DNA from: Cyanobacteria bacterium OH_CBB_238
GTDB lineage: Bacteria; Cyanobacteriota; Vampirovibrionia; Gastranaerophilales; Gastranaerophilaceae
Assembly: GCA_023409995.1 (NCBI GenBank)
Contig: JAEYQN010000129.1
Span: 1-60,191, forward strand
Length of the DNA: 60,191 bases
Direction: 5' to 3'
Shown here: piece by piece, positions 1 to 8,201 of the stretch
Layout: each line of letters starts with the position of its first letter
Numbering within the stretch: position 1 is the first letter of the stretch
Position numbers and translations under genes: made by a program
The notes under the pieces: generated by a model
Databases searched by the model: none
Told to the model about the DNA's origin: nothing
What the model saw: only the letters and a program-made list of their open reading frames with translations

Positions 1-1
1 G

Positions 2-811
2 TTCAAGAGTGTTGCAGATATCTTTGTTGATATTCCTAATTCAAGTAAAAGAAATAAAGAAGGATATGACTGTCATTTAACCTTTTTTATAAAAGGACAA
101 TCAGAAGACTCTGGAAAAATAATAATAACTATTCCTTCAGATATTTTGCCAGAGTTGCCGTCTTATTCAAAAGAATACAATTTCCCTTTAGATTATTTCC
201 CAAAAGTACAGGTTCCAGTTAATTTGATAGTCGGCAAAAGTAGAATATCTTTAAATGATGTTAAAAATATTGAGGTAGAAGATATTGTTGTTCTTGAAAA
301 AAGCAATATTAATACTATGACAATTTGTGTAAAAGATTATATAAAACAATTTAAGCTAGCTCCTGATCCATCTTTGATTGTTAGTTTTGGTGATGGAGAA
401 GGTGATGAGGATGATGGAGGAGTGATAATGGATACAAGTGTAACTCAGACTATGTGGGATTCAATTCAAGTCGACATAAGTGCTGAATTTGAGCAGGTTA
501 AAATTCCTCTTGGGGATCTTAGACAAATTTCTGAGGGTTTAGTTGTAGATATCGGTTCTGTCTATGAAAATAAAATTGATTTAAAAGTAGAGAATAAAAT
601 AATTGCTTCAGGAGAACTTGTCATTATAAATGATAGATATGGGGTAAGAGTTGACACTGTTTATAACAGTTCTTCTAAGTCTCAACCTCAGTCACAAGAA
701 GCTGTAGAGCCTAATTCTATTGAGGAGGAACCTAAAGCTCAAGTTGAAGAAGAATTTAATGAAGATGATTTCGATTACGGCAATTTTGAAATCGATGACG
801 ATGATATTTAA
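2..811 (+). CDS. Flagellar motor switch protein with two SpoA domains (FliN/FliY-like), 5' partial
   Basis: The frame is open from base 2, so the gene begins before the window; about 269 codons are visible. Two SpoA-type segments can be seen, one near bases 195-345 and a more canonical FliN-like one near bases 460-665 (pattern VDISAEFEQVKIPLGDLRQI). A very acidic tail follows. SpoA domains build the C-ring of the flagellar motor (FliM/FliN/FliY) and the type III sorting platform (SctQ). Having two in one protein resembles FliY or SctQ more than a simple FliN. The next genes are fliO, fliP, fliQ and fliR, which places it in the flagellar system. The missing N-terminus prevents a firm choice between FliM, FliN and FliY. 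Confidence 0.85.
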   Translation, partial: FKSVADIFVDIPNSSKRNKEGYDCHLTFFIKGQSEDSGKIIITIPSDILPELPSYSKEYNFPLDYFPKVQVPVNLIVGKSRISLNDVKNIEVEDIVVLEKSNINTMTICVKDYIKQFKLAPDPSLIVSFGDGEGDEDDGGVIMDTSVTQTMWDSIQVDISAEFEQVKIPLGDLRQISEGLVVDIGSVYENKIDLKVENKIIASGELVIINDRYGVRVDTVYNSSSKSQPQSQEAVEPNSIEEEPKAQVEEEFNEDDFDYGNFEIDDDDI

Positions 812-825
812 TAAGGAGTATAAAA

Positions 826-1251
826 ATGGGCCATTATTTAATTAATTTTGCAGCATATACATTGGCAATGGTAGGATTTATTTGTCTTTGTCTTGTTGTT
901 TATAAAAAAACTTTTGTTGATCAGAAAGCTGTTAGCTCTACTAAGTTTCTGGTTGTTGAAAATAAGTTGAACCTTTCTCCGAGAAAGTCAATTTATGTGA
1001 TAAAAGCAGGAGAAGAAAAGTTCTTGGTTGCTTCAGATGTTGATCAAACAACATTCTTAGCAAAACTCGGAGAAAAAACTAATATTCAGCCTTCTGCGAT
1101 TGTTGAATCATCAAATGTTACAAGAATGCCAAGAAGATCAGCTTTAGCTGGAGTTTCTGTAGATAAGGATGTTTTTCATACAGACTCAAATGTCAGAAAA
1201 ATGCCCGTAATGAAAGAATTAGCTCGTAAATTAAGCGCACAAAATATATAA
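826..1251 (+). CDS. fliO: Flagellar biosynthesis protein FliO
   Basis: This 141-residue protein has one membrane segment at about residues 8-27, then a small cytoplasmic domain with the FliO pattern (KLNLSPRKSIYVIKAGEEKF; hydrophobic strands around a basic patch). A clear AAGGAG lies before the ATG. FliO assists assembly of the FliP ring in the export gate of the flagellar type III apparatus. It is poorly conserved in general, so position matters: it sits 14 bases after the switch protein gene and directly before fliP, the usual fliNOPQR order. The C-terminal third is basic and probably flexible. Confidence 0.85.
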   Translation: MGHYLINFAAYTLAMVGFICLCLVVYKKTFVDQKAVSSTKFLVVENKLNLSPRKSIYVIKAGEEKFLVASDVDQTTFLAKLGEKTNIQPSAIVESSNVTRMPRRSALAGVSVDKDVFHTDSNVRKMPVMKELARKLSAQNI

Positions 1252-1270
1252 GAGGGATTATTTAAATATA

Positions 1271-1912
1271 ATGGATAGTGTATTAAAGGATTTAAGTCCA
1301 GTTTTGCAAATGTTGCTGGTAATGAGTTTATTCTCATTACTTCCATTTATCTTTACTTGCATGACAAGTTTCTTGAGATATGTAATTGTTTTTTCTTTTC
1401 TAAAACAAGCTTTGGGAACGCAACAATTGCCCCCGGCAATGGTTTTGATAGGGTTATCTATAATTCTTACATTCTATTCTATGGGTAATGTGTTTCAACA
1501 AATGTGGGATGCAGGCTCAAAACCATATGAAAAAACAGGTAATATGGTTACTGCAATAGCAGAGGGCTCAAAACCATTGAAAGAATTTATGATGAAGCAA
1601 ACTCGCGAGGATGATTTGGCTTATTTTGTTCAACTATCCAAAAAACGAAAACCAACAAGTCCTGATGAGATTACAATATGGGAAGTTGCACCAGCTTTTA
1701 TTATAAGCGAGTTAAAAACATCTTTTGAAATAGGTTTTATAATTTTTGTACCGTTCATTGTTTTAGATCTTGTTGTTGCAAATGTGCTACTGGCGCTTGG
1801 TATGTTTATGTTATCACCTACAATTATATCTTTACCGTTTAAGTTGCTTATTTTTATTGCAGTTGATGGATGGAGTCTTATCGTTCAAGGACTGGTAGGT
1901 AGCTTTAATTAG
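1271..1912 (+). CDS. fliP: Flagellar export gate protein FliP
   Basis: The 213 residues match the FliP family. The N-terminal membrane segments carry the TSFLRYVIVFSFLKQALG signature, followed by the soluble loop and the C-terminal pair of helices (FIISELKTSFEIGFIIFVPF and the VLLALGMFMLSP region). FliP forms the pentameric core of the export gate with FliQ and FliR. Many FliP proteins have a cleaved signal peptide and about 245 residues; this one starts directly at what would be the mature N-terminus. An AGAGGG lies about 13 bases upstream of the ATG, longer than ideal spacing. It sits in the fliO-fliP-fliQ-fliR operon. Confidence 0.95.
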   Translation: MDSVLKDLSPVLQMLLVMSLFSLLPFIFTCMTSFLRYVIVFSFLKQALGTQQLPPAMVLIGLSIILTFYSMGNVFQQMWDAGSKPYEKTGNMVTAIAEGSKPLKEFMMKQTREDDLAYFVQLSKKRKPTSPDEITIWEVAPAFIISELKTSFEIGFIIFVPFIVLDLVVANVLLALGMFMLSPTIISLPFKLLIFIAVDGWSLIVQGLVGSFN

Positions 1913-1923
1913 GAAGTAAAATT

Positions 1924-2415
1924 ATGGAAATATTAATAGAATTTATGGGTAAGGGGCTTGTGGTCATGTTAATGATCTCTTTGCCTTGTGTATTAACTGC
2001 TGCTGCTATTGGTTTGGTTGTGGGGATTTTGCAGGCTGTAACTCAAGTTCAAGAGCAAACAATTGCTGCTGCTCCAAAGATACTTGCTGTGTTTTTGGTT
2101 ATTATGATCTTCGGGATAGGCTATGTTAGGATGCTAACAGAGCTTATAAGGGAATCTACAATGCTCGCATTCAATGTTGTTCCTAAAAATGAAGTATATG
2201 TTTTACCTGCTAATTATTATAAATATACAAAACCGTTTGCAAGTGAAATGAAAGCGGACAGTTTTAAAAATATTCCATCTGTTGATGAAGTCATGAACAA
2301 TGCAGGAAAGCCACCTTTCTCAAATCAAAATGAAAGAGTGAAATATAATGCGGCAAGTAAGGTTCCTGTTCCTACACCTAATTTTATAGAGCGAAAAAAA
2401 ATAAACGGTAGATAA
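1924..2415 (+). CDS. fliQ: Flagellar export gate protein FliQ with long C-terminal extension
   Basis: The first ~88 residues are a standard FliQ: two membrane helices around the QAVTQVQEQTIAAAPKI loop. FliQ subunits wrap the FliP/FliR gate. The family is normally about 89 residues; here the frame continues to 163. The extra ~75 residues are hydrophilic, rich in Pro, Asn and Lys, and end in a basic tail. No second start, frameshift or stop separates the parts. The gene follows fliP by 11 bases, and its stop lies two bases before the start of the next gene. The extension could reach into the cytoplasm beside the export gate, but its role is unknown. Confidence 0.92.
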   Translation: MEILIEFMGKGLVVMLMISLPCVLTAAAIGLVVGILQAVTQVQEQTIAAAPKILAVFLVIMIFGIGYVRMLTELIRESTMLAFNVVPKNEVYVLPANYYKYTKPFASEMKADSFKNIPSVDEVMNNAGKPPFSNQNERVKYNAASKVPVPTPNFIERKKINGR

Positions 2416-2417
2416 GT

Positions 2418-2786
2418 ATGAAAAAATTTGTAGTCTTTCTATTTTTAGTTTTTTGTTTCCCCTTTGCTTCTCAAGCTGAGGGGGCAGCTAACAATATCTC
2501 TTTAAAAGAAGGATCTACATACCTTGTTATCGTTGATAGTCCCGCACAGTCTTTTACTATCTCTAATCCTGGCATTTTAGATATTCAAGTTGATACAACT
2601 CTTGAAAACGAAAGACAACAGTTAATCATTCAGGCTAAAAATGATGGAGTTACTTTATTGTCCATTAAAACAGAAGATGAAAATTATGATTATAAAATTA
2701 CCGTTGGAGATCTATCAAACTTAGGCTCTAATGATAATTTTATAGAAATAGATGCTCCTGATTTTAGGGGAGAAGATGACGAATGA
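2418..2786 (+). CDS. Small secreted protein with secretin/pilus N-terminal-like domain, inside the flagellar operon
   Basis: The 122 residues begin with a signal peptide (Lys-Lys, hydrophobic core, cleavage probably after SQA near residue 20). The rest looks like one small beta domain at about residues 28-97 with alternating hydrophobic positions, resembling the N-terminal domain found in RcpA/CpaC-type secretins (T2SS-T3SS pil_N family). The C-terminus is acidic. It starts 3 bases after fliQ and its stop overlaps the fliR ATG in ATGA, so all three are probably translationally coupled. I know of no standard flagellar gene at this position. A periplasmic partner of the export apparatus or basal body is a reasonable inference, not shown. 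Confidence 0.75.
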   Translation: MKKFVVFLFLVFCFPFASQAEGAANNISLKEGSTYLVIVDSPAQSFTISNPGILDIQVDTTLENERQQLIIQAKNDGVTLLSIKTEDENYDYKITVGDLSNLGSNDNFIEIDAPDFRGEDDE

Positions 2787-3565
2787 TAGATACTATTGTA
2801 GCAAACTTTGGTAAATTTTTTCCCGAAATTAATAATGTTTTGAATGTTGGAATTCTTGTGTTTATAAGGTTTTTGGGCTTGGTTAGGTTTGCACCTGTTT
2901 TAAATAGAAAAGAAATCCCTGCAATTATAAAGTTATGTTTTGCCCTTATTTTTAGTATTTTAATTGTGATGGTTATAAAGCCGACTCCACCACCAACTGG
3001 AACGCAGCTTCTATATGCATCTGCAATTAATTATATTTTTGGTGCGCTAATCGGATATATTGCTAATTGCATTCTAACTGTGGTTGAAGCCGGTGGAGAT
3101 ATGATTAACATGCAGATGGGGCTAAGCTCAGCAATGGTTTTAGACCCCACCAGCCAAGCCCAAACGTCAATTTTAGGAAAGTTCTTTGCTCTATTCGGGC
3201 TTTTGGTTTTTGTACATGTTGGCGGAATCTATTGGTTATTTAATGCCTTCATAAGAAGTTTTGATATTTTTCCGGTATATGCAGTTGCCATACCTTTAAG
3301 TAAGATTGTCAATATACAGTATCTTGTAACCATAACATCAAATGTCTTATATATGGGATTGCAGATAGCTGCCCCGGTTCTTCTTGCTACTTTGGGGCAG
3401 GATATTATCCTTGGGATAATTTCAAAAACTGCACCTCAAATAAACGTGTTTCAGTTAAGTTTCCTATTTAAACCTGTTTTTGGTGCAGCTATATTGATTT
3501 GGATTATGCCAATGTTATACAATGTTATAAATGATTTTTTCTTATCATTTTCACAAATTTTCTAA
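2783..3565 (+). CDS. fliR: Flagellar export gate protein FliR
   Basis: This 260-residue polytopic membrane protein matches FliR (SpaR/YscT family): an N-terminal FIRFLGLVRFAPVLNRKEIP segment, the GGDMINMQMGLSSAMVLDP motif in the centre, and the QINVFQLSFLFKPVFG helix near the C-terminus. FliR completes the FliP5-FliQ4-FliR1 gate. The start overlaps the stop of the preceding small secreted protein by four bases (ATGA), a sign of coupled translation. It is the last gene of the operon in this window: flhB and flhA do not follow, and the next gene is convergent. Confidence 0.95.
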   Translation: MIDTIVANFGKFFPEINNVLNVGILVFIRFLGLVRFAPVLNRKEIPAIIKLCFALIFSILIVMVIKPTPPPTGTQLLYASAINYIFGALIGYIANCILTVVEAGGDMINMQMGLSSAMVLDPTSQAQTSILGKFFALFGLLVFVHVGGIYWLFNAFIRSFDIFPVYAVAIPLSKIVNIQYLVTITSNVLYMGLQIAAPVLLATLGQDIILGIISKTAPQINVFQLSFLFKPVFGAAILIWIMPMLYNVINDFFLSFSQIF

Positions 3566-3802
3566 TTAAAAATAGTCACAAATTCTTTTGTGTTTGCCTA
3601 CAATAAATTTGTGGATAAACTTTTTTAGGAAAGAAGGCTTTTCTTTTGTCAGTTCATTATTTAGGACGGCTTTTTCTATTAGTGTGCGATTGTATATCTC
3701 ACTTAAGCTTGTAGAATGTTCGATGTTTGGCTTTAAATTCTTAAGCCTCATCTGGCACAAAAGCATGGCATTCCTGATATTATCAATCTCATTTTGCTTC
3801 AT
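3566..3802 (-). CDS. Small basic hypothetical protein
   Basis: 78 residues, charged and mostly helical in appearance, without a signal peptide or membrane segment; the C-terminus is strongly basic (KKFIHKFIVGKHKR). I do not recognise it. The minus-strand reading is preferred over an overlapping plus-strand frame because AAGGAA lies about seven bases before its ATG and its composition is protein-like. It ends immediately next to the fliR stop on the opposite strand, so the two genes converge with no gap. Confidence 0.55.
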   Translation of the reverse strand: MKQNEIDNIRNAMLLCQMRLKNLKPNIEHSTSLSEIYNRTLIEKAVLNNELTKEKPSFLKKFIHKFIVGKHKRICDYF

Positions 3803-4099
3803 CAGTCGATTCCTTCGGATGTCTATTCGATACTCTATTTAATAAAAACTACTCAAACTATGTTTAATAAATAATCGTTGAATCTTATTTCTTCTCAACG
3901 TTTATATAATAATCAATATTTATAAACTCGCACTCCACTAAACGATTTAAAATTCATGATTAGTTTATAATAATTTACATTAGTCTGGATTGCTTTGTTT
4001 ACTTTCCTTGCTGGCAATTTTTTGTTGTGATAGTATACAGTAAATAATTTATGAACAATTAGTTGTGTAGATATTTAGGTATAGGTTTTCTCAATTATT

Positions 4100-5161
4100 A
4101 TGGAAAATAAGAAGATTTTAATCATTAGGCTGAGCGCATTAGGTGATACTATACATACTATACCTTTGGCATCTGCCCTGAAAGAAAATTATCCATCTAC
4201 AACCATTGGTTGGATAGTTGAGGATAAAGCAAAACAATTTGTAAAGAACAATCCTGTTGTTGATAAGACATATGTTATTCCAAGAAAAAAATGGAGAAAA
4301 CGCGGGTTTTCTTTAAGGAATTTCAAGGAATTTTTGGCAATAATTCGTAGAATTAGAAGAGAAAAATATGATATTGTAATTGACACTCAGCAGCTTTTTA
4401 AAAGCTCAATTATAATGTTATTTTTAAATATTAAAAGAAAAATTACACACAAAGATGGCAGAGAATTCTCTTGGTTATTTGCTAACGAATTTGTGAAATC
4501 GGATAGAAAGCAGTTTGATTTAAAATATCATGTGGTTAAAAGGAATCTTGATTTCGCAAAGTACTTGGGAATAAGTGATCCTAAGGTTAAATTTGAGCTT
4601 CCGCTTTTGGATATTCATGGGTTTGAAAAAATTAAAGGGATGCTCTGTACGTTAGATCAATCAAAACCTACAATTGCTTTAGCCCCAGCTACAACATGGG
4701 TTAATAAGCATTGGCTTGAATCCTATTGGTCAAAAATTATTGAAGAGTTTTCAGATAAATCAAATATTATTATAACGGGCTCAAAAATTGACGAACCATT
4801 GGTGAAAAGAATAATTGATGAAGCAAATGTCGGAGGTGTATACAATTTTTGTGGAAAAACAAATCTTCTAGAATTGGCTCAATTATATAAAAGCGTTAAT
4901 GTTGTGATTAGTCCAGATTCGGGCAGTGCTCATATAGCTTGGGCTGTAAATAAACCTGCAACAGTTACTGTTTTTTCTGCAACATCTAAAGATAGAACAG
5001 GTCCATTTGGTGATAACAATTATTCAATAGGCCCAGAAATAGATTGTTCTCCTTGCATGAAAAGAAAATGCAGATTAAAAAATGAACAAAATATTTGTAG
5101 GGCGGCTGTTAAGCCTGAACAAATTATAAATATTGTTAATAACATATTACATTTAAGCTAA
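4100..5161 (+). CDS. Glycosyltransferase family 9, lipopolysaccharide heptosyltransferase-like
   Basis: 353 residues with the GT9 layout: N-terminal IIRLSALGDTIHTIPLA motif, a DTQQLFKSS segment, and the C-terminal nucleotide-sugar half with VVISPDSGSAHIAWAVNKP and GPFGD. In this family the enzyme adds heptose from ADP-heptose to the inner core of lipopolysaccharide (WaaC/WaaF), working at the inner face of the inner membrane. A Cys-rich stretch near the C-terminus (CSPCMKRKC) is common in the family. No Shine-Dalgarno is evident before the ATG. It stands alone, with a GGDEF gene downstream. Which sugar it transfers cannot be read from sequence. Confidence 0.85.
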   Translation: MENKKILIIRLSALGDTIHTIPLASALKENYPSTTIGWIVEDKAKQFVKNNPVVDKTYVIPRKKWRKRGFSLRNFKEFLAIIRRIRREKYDIVIDTQQLFKSSIIMLFLNIKRKITHKDGREFSWLFANEFVKSDRKQFDLKYHVVKRNLDFAKYLGISDPKVKFELPLLDIHGFEKIKGMLCTLDQSKPTIALAPATTWVNKHWLESYWSKIIEEFSDKSNIIITGSKIDEPLVKRIIDEANVGGVYNFCGKTNLLELAQLYKSVNVVISPDSGSAHIAWAVNKPATVTVFSATSKDRTGPFGDNNYSIGPEIDCSPCMKRKCRLKNEQNICRAAVKPEQIINIVNNILHLS

Positions 5162-5201
5162 AAAAGTTGTATAATCTAACTATTCGGTGAAAGTGCAGTG
5201 A

Positions 5202-7109
5202 ATGAGTATCTTTTCTAAATTTCAGACATATTTAAATAAAATAAAACAAGTTGAAAATAATATTGTTTTAAGTACTACAGGCTTTTTAGAAGTTTATGAG
5301 AGAAATATTGCCCTTGAGCAAGAGATTGAACTCAGGACGAAAGAACTTAATCAAGCCAATCAAACGTTACTAACCTTGAGTAATATTTGGGACATGATGA
5401 ACTCTTCTCAGCCTTTATCAAATGTTCTTGAAAAAATTGTAAATTCTCTACATGGTGAAATGGGTTATGTTAATAGTACTATAATTCAGCTCGAAGAGGA
5501 TACTAAAGGGAAATTTTTTATTCCTAAGTCTTATTCCATGTCTAATGTTGTTCAGATGATAATAGACGAAAGTAATAATAACGACAAAATATTTAAAGTT
5601 CCTTACCACGAAGAATCCATTCTTGTAAAAGTTTTGAAAGAAAAAAGAGTTCATTATACTCAAGATATTGATGAATTTTTTAAAGATATATTGGATTCTT
5701 TTTCTGATGAATTTGTTGATAAAATTTTAAAAGAAGCAACGAGTAAATCCCTTATCGTTGTTCCCTTATATAAACATGACAGCGCCTTTGGTTGTCTAAC
5801 TGTATTCTCAGAAAGAGATATGCCTACTGATACGGAGCTCAACTTTCTGAATTTATTTGCAAATCAGATTGAGCTGGCTATAACAATTGCAGGTTTGTTT
5901 GAAGAGGTTAAAAAACAAGCAGTTACAGATCCTTTGACGGGGCTTTATAATAGAAGATTCTTTGAAGATAATATTGTAAAAGAAGCTGAAAGATCTTTAA
6001 GATTGAAACAGCCATTTTCTTTAATTTCGTTGGATTTGGATTATCTAAAGAAAATTAATGACACATATGGTCACCAATATGGCGATATCGCAATCAAAAC
6101 CATAGCTGAGGTTATAAAGAAAAAGGCTCGATCAATAGATATTCCAGCCAGAATTGGCGGCGAGGAATTCAATGTTCTCTTGCCAGGTATAGATTCTTAT
6201 GGTGCACTTATCGCGGCAGAACGTGTAAGAGCAGCAATAGAAGCAGAAAATGTTGAAAAGGTTGGTCATATTACAGCAAGTATAGGTGTTGCTACTTTTC
6301 TAGAACATAGTGATAGAATCGATGAGCTTGTAGAACTTGCGGATCAGGCTATGTACAAAGCAAAAGTAAGTGGAAGAAATCAGGTTCAAATTACAAAGCC
6401 TCAAAAAGATTCCGATTGGCAACAAGTTGCTGTTGGCGCATTCCTTGACATTTTGACAAAAAAGAGAATTCCTGTTCCCGAAGATATTGCAAAAACATTA
6501 TCTTGCAAACTTGATACAGCTAATGTTATTGGCAAAAATTCAAAAGATGTACTGTATTCGGTTGTTGATATGATTTCTCAATCATATAATAATATGCATA
6601 AACTTGGTGAGACTAAGTCAAAATTGCTATTGGCTGTTTTACTTGCTAAAAAATTAGATTTAACCAAAATAGAAATAGATAAGCTGAAAATAGCCATGTT
6701 GCTTTATGATATTGGTAACAGTATGATTCCTGGTGCTATTTTTAATAAATCAGGTCCTTTGACTCCAGAAGAGAAATCGCAAGTTGAAGAACATCCCGTT
6801 ATTGCTGCTCGAGAAATACTGAAGCCTATTTCAAATATTCAAGATATTATTCCTATAATTGAATATCACCATGAATACTGGGATGGAACCGGATACCCAA
6901 ATAAAATTTCAGGCAATGAAATACCAATTACGTCTCAGATTATTCTTTTAGTTGATGCATTTTTTGCTCTTACCCAAGATCGTCCTTATAGAAAAGCTTA
7001 TAGCGTTGAAAAGGCAATTGAAATAATTCGTTGTGGCAGTGGTAAACAGTGGAACGAAAAGCTTGTTGATGAATTTGTTTTTGTTGTCAGGAGTGACAGC
7101 TTTGTCTAA
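5202..7109 (+). CDS. GAF-GGDEF diguanylate cyclase with degenerate HD-GYP-like domain
   Basis: 635 residues. A short coiled coil (about 25-60) leads to a GAF-like sensor (about 60-235), a GGDEF domain (about 245-395) and an HD-GYP-like domain (about 410-625). The GGDEF signature is intact (GGEEF, residues 319-323), with an RxxD inhibitory site at 310-313 exactly five residues upstream, so c-di-GMP synthesis with product inhibition is expected. In the HD part the HD-x-GK motif reads Y502-D503-I-G-N506, while H531, H556-H557, the DGTGYP loop (561-566) and D585 remain. Loss of the first His suggests weak or absent phosphodiesterase activity. A TATAAT at 5171-5176 may be its -10 box. The next gene overlaps its stop. 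Confidence 0.9.
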   Translation: MSIFSKFQTYLNKIKQVENNIVLSTTGFLEVYERNIALEQEIELRTKELNQANQTLLTLSNIWDMMNSSQPLSNVLEKIVNSLHGEMGYVNSTIIQLEEDTKGKFFIPKSYSMSNVVQMIIDESNNNDKIFKVPYHEESILVKVLKEKRVHYTQDIDEFFKDILDSFSDEFVDKILKEATSKSLIVVPLYKHDSAFGCLTVFSERDMPTDTELNFLNLFANQIELAITIAGLFEEVKKQAVTDPLTGLYNRRFFEDNIVKEAERSLRLKQPFSLISLDLDYLKKINDTYGHQYGDIAIKTIAEVIKKKARSIDIPARIGGEEFNVLLPGIDSYGALIAAERVRAAIEAENVEKVGHITASIGVATFLEHSDRIDELVELADQAMYKAKVSGRNQVQITKPQKDSDWQQVAVGAFLDILTKKRIPVPEDIAKTLSCKLDTANVIGKNSKDVLYSVVDMISQSYNNMHKLGETKSKLLLAVLLAKKLDLTKIEIDKLKIAMLLYDIGNSMIPGAIFNKSGPLTPEEKSQVEEHPVIAAREILKPISNIQDIIPIIEYHHEYWDGTGYPNKISGNEIPITSQIILLVDAFFALTQDRPYRKAYSVEKAIEIIRCGSGKQWNEKLVDEFVFVVRSDSFV

Positions 7110-7446
7110 GCTTGATAATATAATAACGGCTTTGTATCGATGGGTGACAACTTATAAAAACAAAGAAATCTTTAGAGATATGACCAAGCTTAATAACGTT
7201 AAGTTTGATGCATTTATAGAAAGCTCTGTTTCTGAACCGTTGTCTTTTACTATTTTTGAATTATCCGATAAGGGAGAGTTAATTATCGATGATGTCTCTA
7301 GATTAATGGATAGTCAGGCTGCATTTTTTCTGTTTGCCAACCCTAAAACAGGCTGGATATTTGCAGTGAAAAATAATCTTGAAAATCAGAAAAAACTGAT
7401 AAAACAAGAGCCAATACAAAACTTTAAAATTAAGATTAGTCAGTAA
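7102..7446 (+). CDS. Unknown 114-residue protein coupled to the GGDEF-HD gene
   Basis: The frame is open from 7033, but the best start is TTG at 7102, with AGGAG at 7089-7093 eight bases upstream. This overlaps the preceding stop by eight bases, which suggests translational coupling. The protein is soluble, with no signal or membrane segment, an amphipathic N-terminal helix and a mixed alpha/beta C-terminal part. I do not recognise a family. Its tight link to a c-di-GMP enzyme suggests a regulatory partner or an input protein, but this is context only. Its end overlaps the end of the next, convergent gene by 11 bases. Confidence 0.6.
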   Translation: MSKLDNIITALYRWVTTYKNKEIFRDMTKLNNVKFDAFIESSVSEPLSFTIFELSDKGELIIDDVSRLMDSQAAFFLFANPKTGWIFAVKNNLENQKKLIKQEPIQNFKIKISQ

Positions 7447-7693
7447 ATTCAAAGTCAGCAATTTGGCTTTCATCTTTTGATGCTGCTTCTAGTAAAGAAT
7501 AAGTCATATATGCACCAAGAGCTACCGCTTTTGGGTCTAAGTTAGTATGATTGGCTGCTTCTATTATAGCCGTATTAATCTCAGGGTTTTCTTCTTTAAG
7601 ATAGTGAATCATCTTCTTTCTCCAAGCGTGAACATCTTGGAATATTTCTGCAAATATTAATGAAGAATGATCTTCGCTAATTATTGGTAACAC
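7436..7693 (-). CDS. Small hypothetical protein
   Basis: 85 residues starting at GTG with AGGA about six bases upstream (GTAGGATAAAAGTG). It is helical and acidic, with no signal peptide or membrane segment. A central segment (LDPKAVALGAYMTYSLLEAA) could form a hydrophobic helix in a small fold. I do not recognise the family. It lies between the convergent 114-residue gene, which it overlaps by 11 bases, and the hibernation factor gene upstream on the same strand; a terminator hairpin separates it from that gene. Confidence 0.55.
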   Translation of the reverse strand: MLPIISEDHSSLIFAEIFQDVHAWRKKMIHYLKEENPEINTAIIEAANHTNLDPKAVALGAYMTYSLLEAASKDESQIADFEFTD

Positions 7694-7782
7694 TTTTATC
7701 CTACTTTTCTAATGACTTACTACAATATTATAAATCAAGGGATTTTTAAGAGGCTTCTTATGAAGATTTCTTTACAAAATAA

Positions 7783-7809
7783 AGCCATACAAGGATAGTA
7801 TGGCTTTTA
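7783..7809 (-). terminator. Intrinsic terminator of the hibernation factor gene
   Basis: The arms AAAGCCATAC and GTATGGCTTT form a perfect 10-bp stem around a 7-base loop. Read on the minus strand it is followed by TTTATTTTG. It lies just past the end of the minus-strand hibernation factor gene. Confidence 0.85.
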
Positions 7810-7826
7810 TATTGGTATTTTATTAA

Positions 7827-8201
7827 TTATTCTTCTATAGTATCAGTTTCTTCTTCAACATCGTCTGTCAGAGCATCTGTTCTGATAGAACCAGTTTTAG
7901 ATTTTGCCATATTTTTGTCTTTAAACTTTTGGACTTGTCTGTTTAATTTATCAGCAACTAGGTCTATGCTAGCATACATAGATTCCGCATTTTCCTCAGC
8001 TTGGACAGAACCAGAAACAAATTTACAAATAACTTCAGCTGTGTGGTTTTCAGCAACTGATGGGTTTTTAATAACATTTAAAACTACTTCTATTGATTGT
8101 ATTTGGTCGTAGTGATTAACTACTTTGCCGATTTTTTCTTCAGCATAAGCTTTAATTGCATCTGTGATTTCAATATTACGCCCTTTAACGGTCATGCGCA
8201 T
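7827..8201 (-). CDS. hpf: Ribosome hibernation promoting factor (HPF/RaiA family, short form)
   Basis: 124 residues with the sigma-54 modulation/S30EA fold: MTVKGRNIEITDAIKAYAEEKI at the start, then basic helix residues in DKLNRQVQKFKDK. HPF binds the 30S subunit and inactivates ribosomes as 100S dimers or protects them. Long forms have a C-terminal dimerisation domain; here there is only a ~25-residue acidic tail, so it is a short form. An ATG 15 bases upstream exists, but GGAGG lies eight bases before the internal ATG at 8201 (ATGGAGGCAAATTATATG), so I take the internal start. It is monocistronic, with its own terminator. Confidence 0.9.
   Translation of the reverse strand: MRMTVKGRNIEITDAIKAYAEEKIGKVVNHYDQIQSIEVVLNVIKNPSVAENHTAEVICKFVSGSVQAEENAESMYASIDLVADKLNRQVQKFKDKNMAKSKTGSIRTDALTDDVEEETDTIEE

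Noticed and set aside
3588..3842. 84-codon plus-strand frame after fliR
   Set aside because: It overlaps the minus-strand 78-residue gene, which has a ribosome-binding site and a charged, protein-like composition; the plus reading is hydrophobic and Ser/Phe-rich in the way of an antisense frame.
7033..7101. Longer start of the 114-residue gene
   Set aside because: It would overlap the GGDEF-HD gene by 77 bases without a ribosome-binding site; the TTG at 7102 is preceded by AGGAG.
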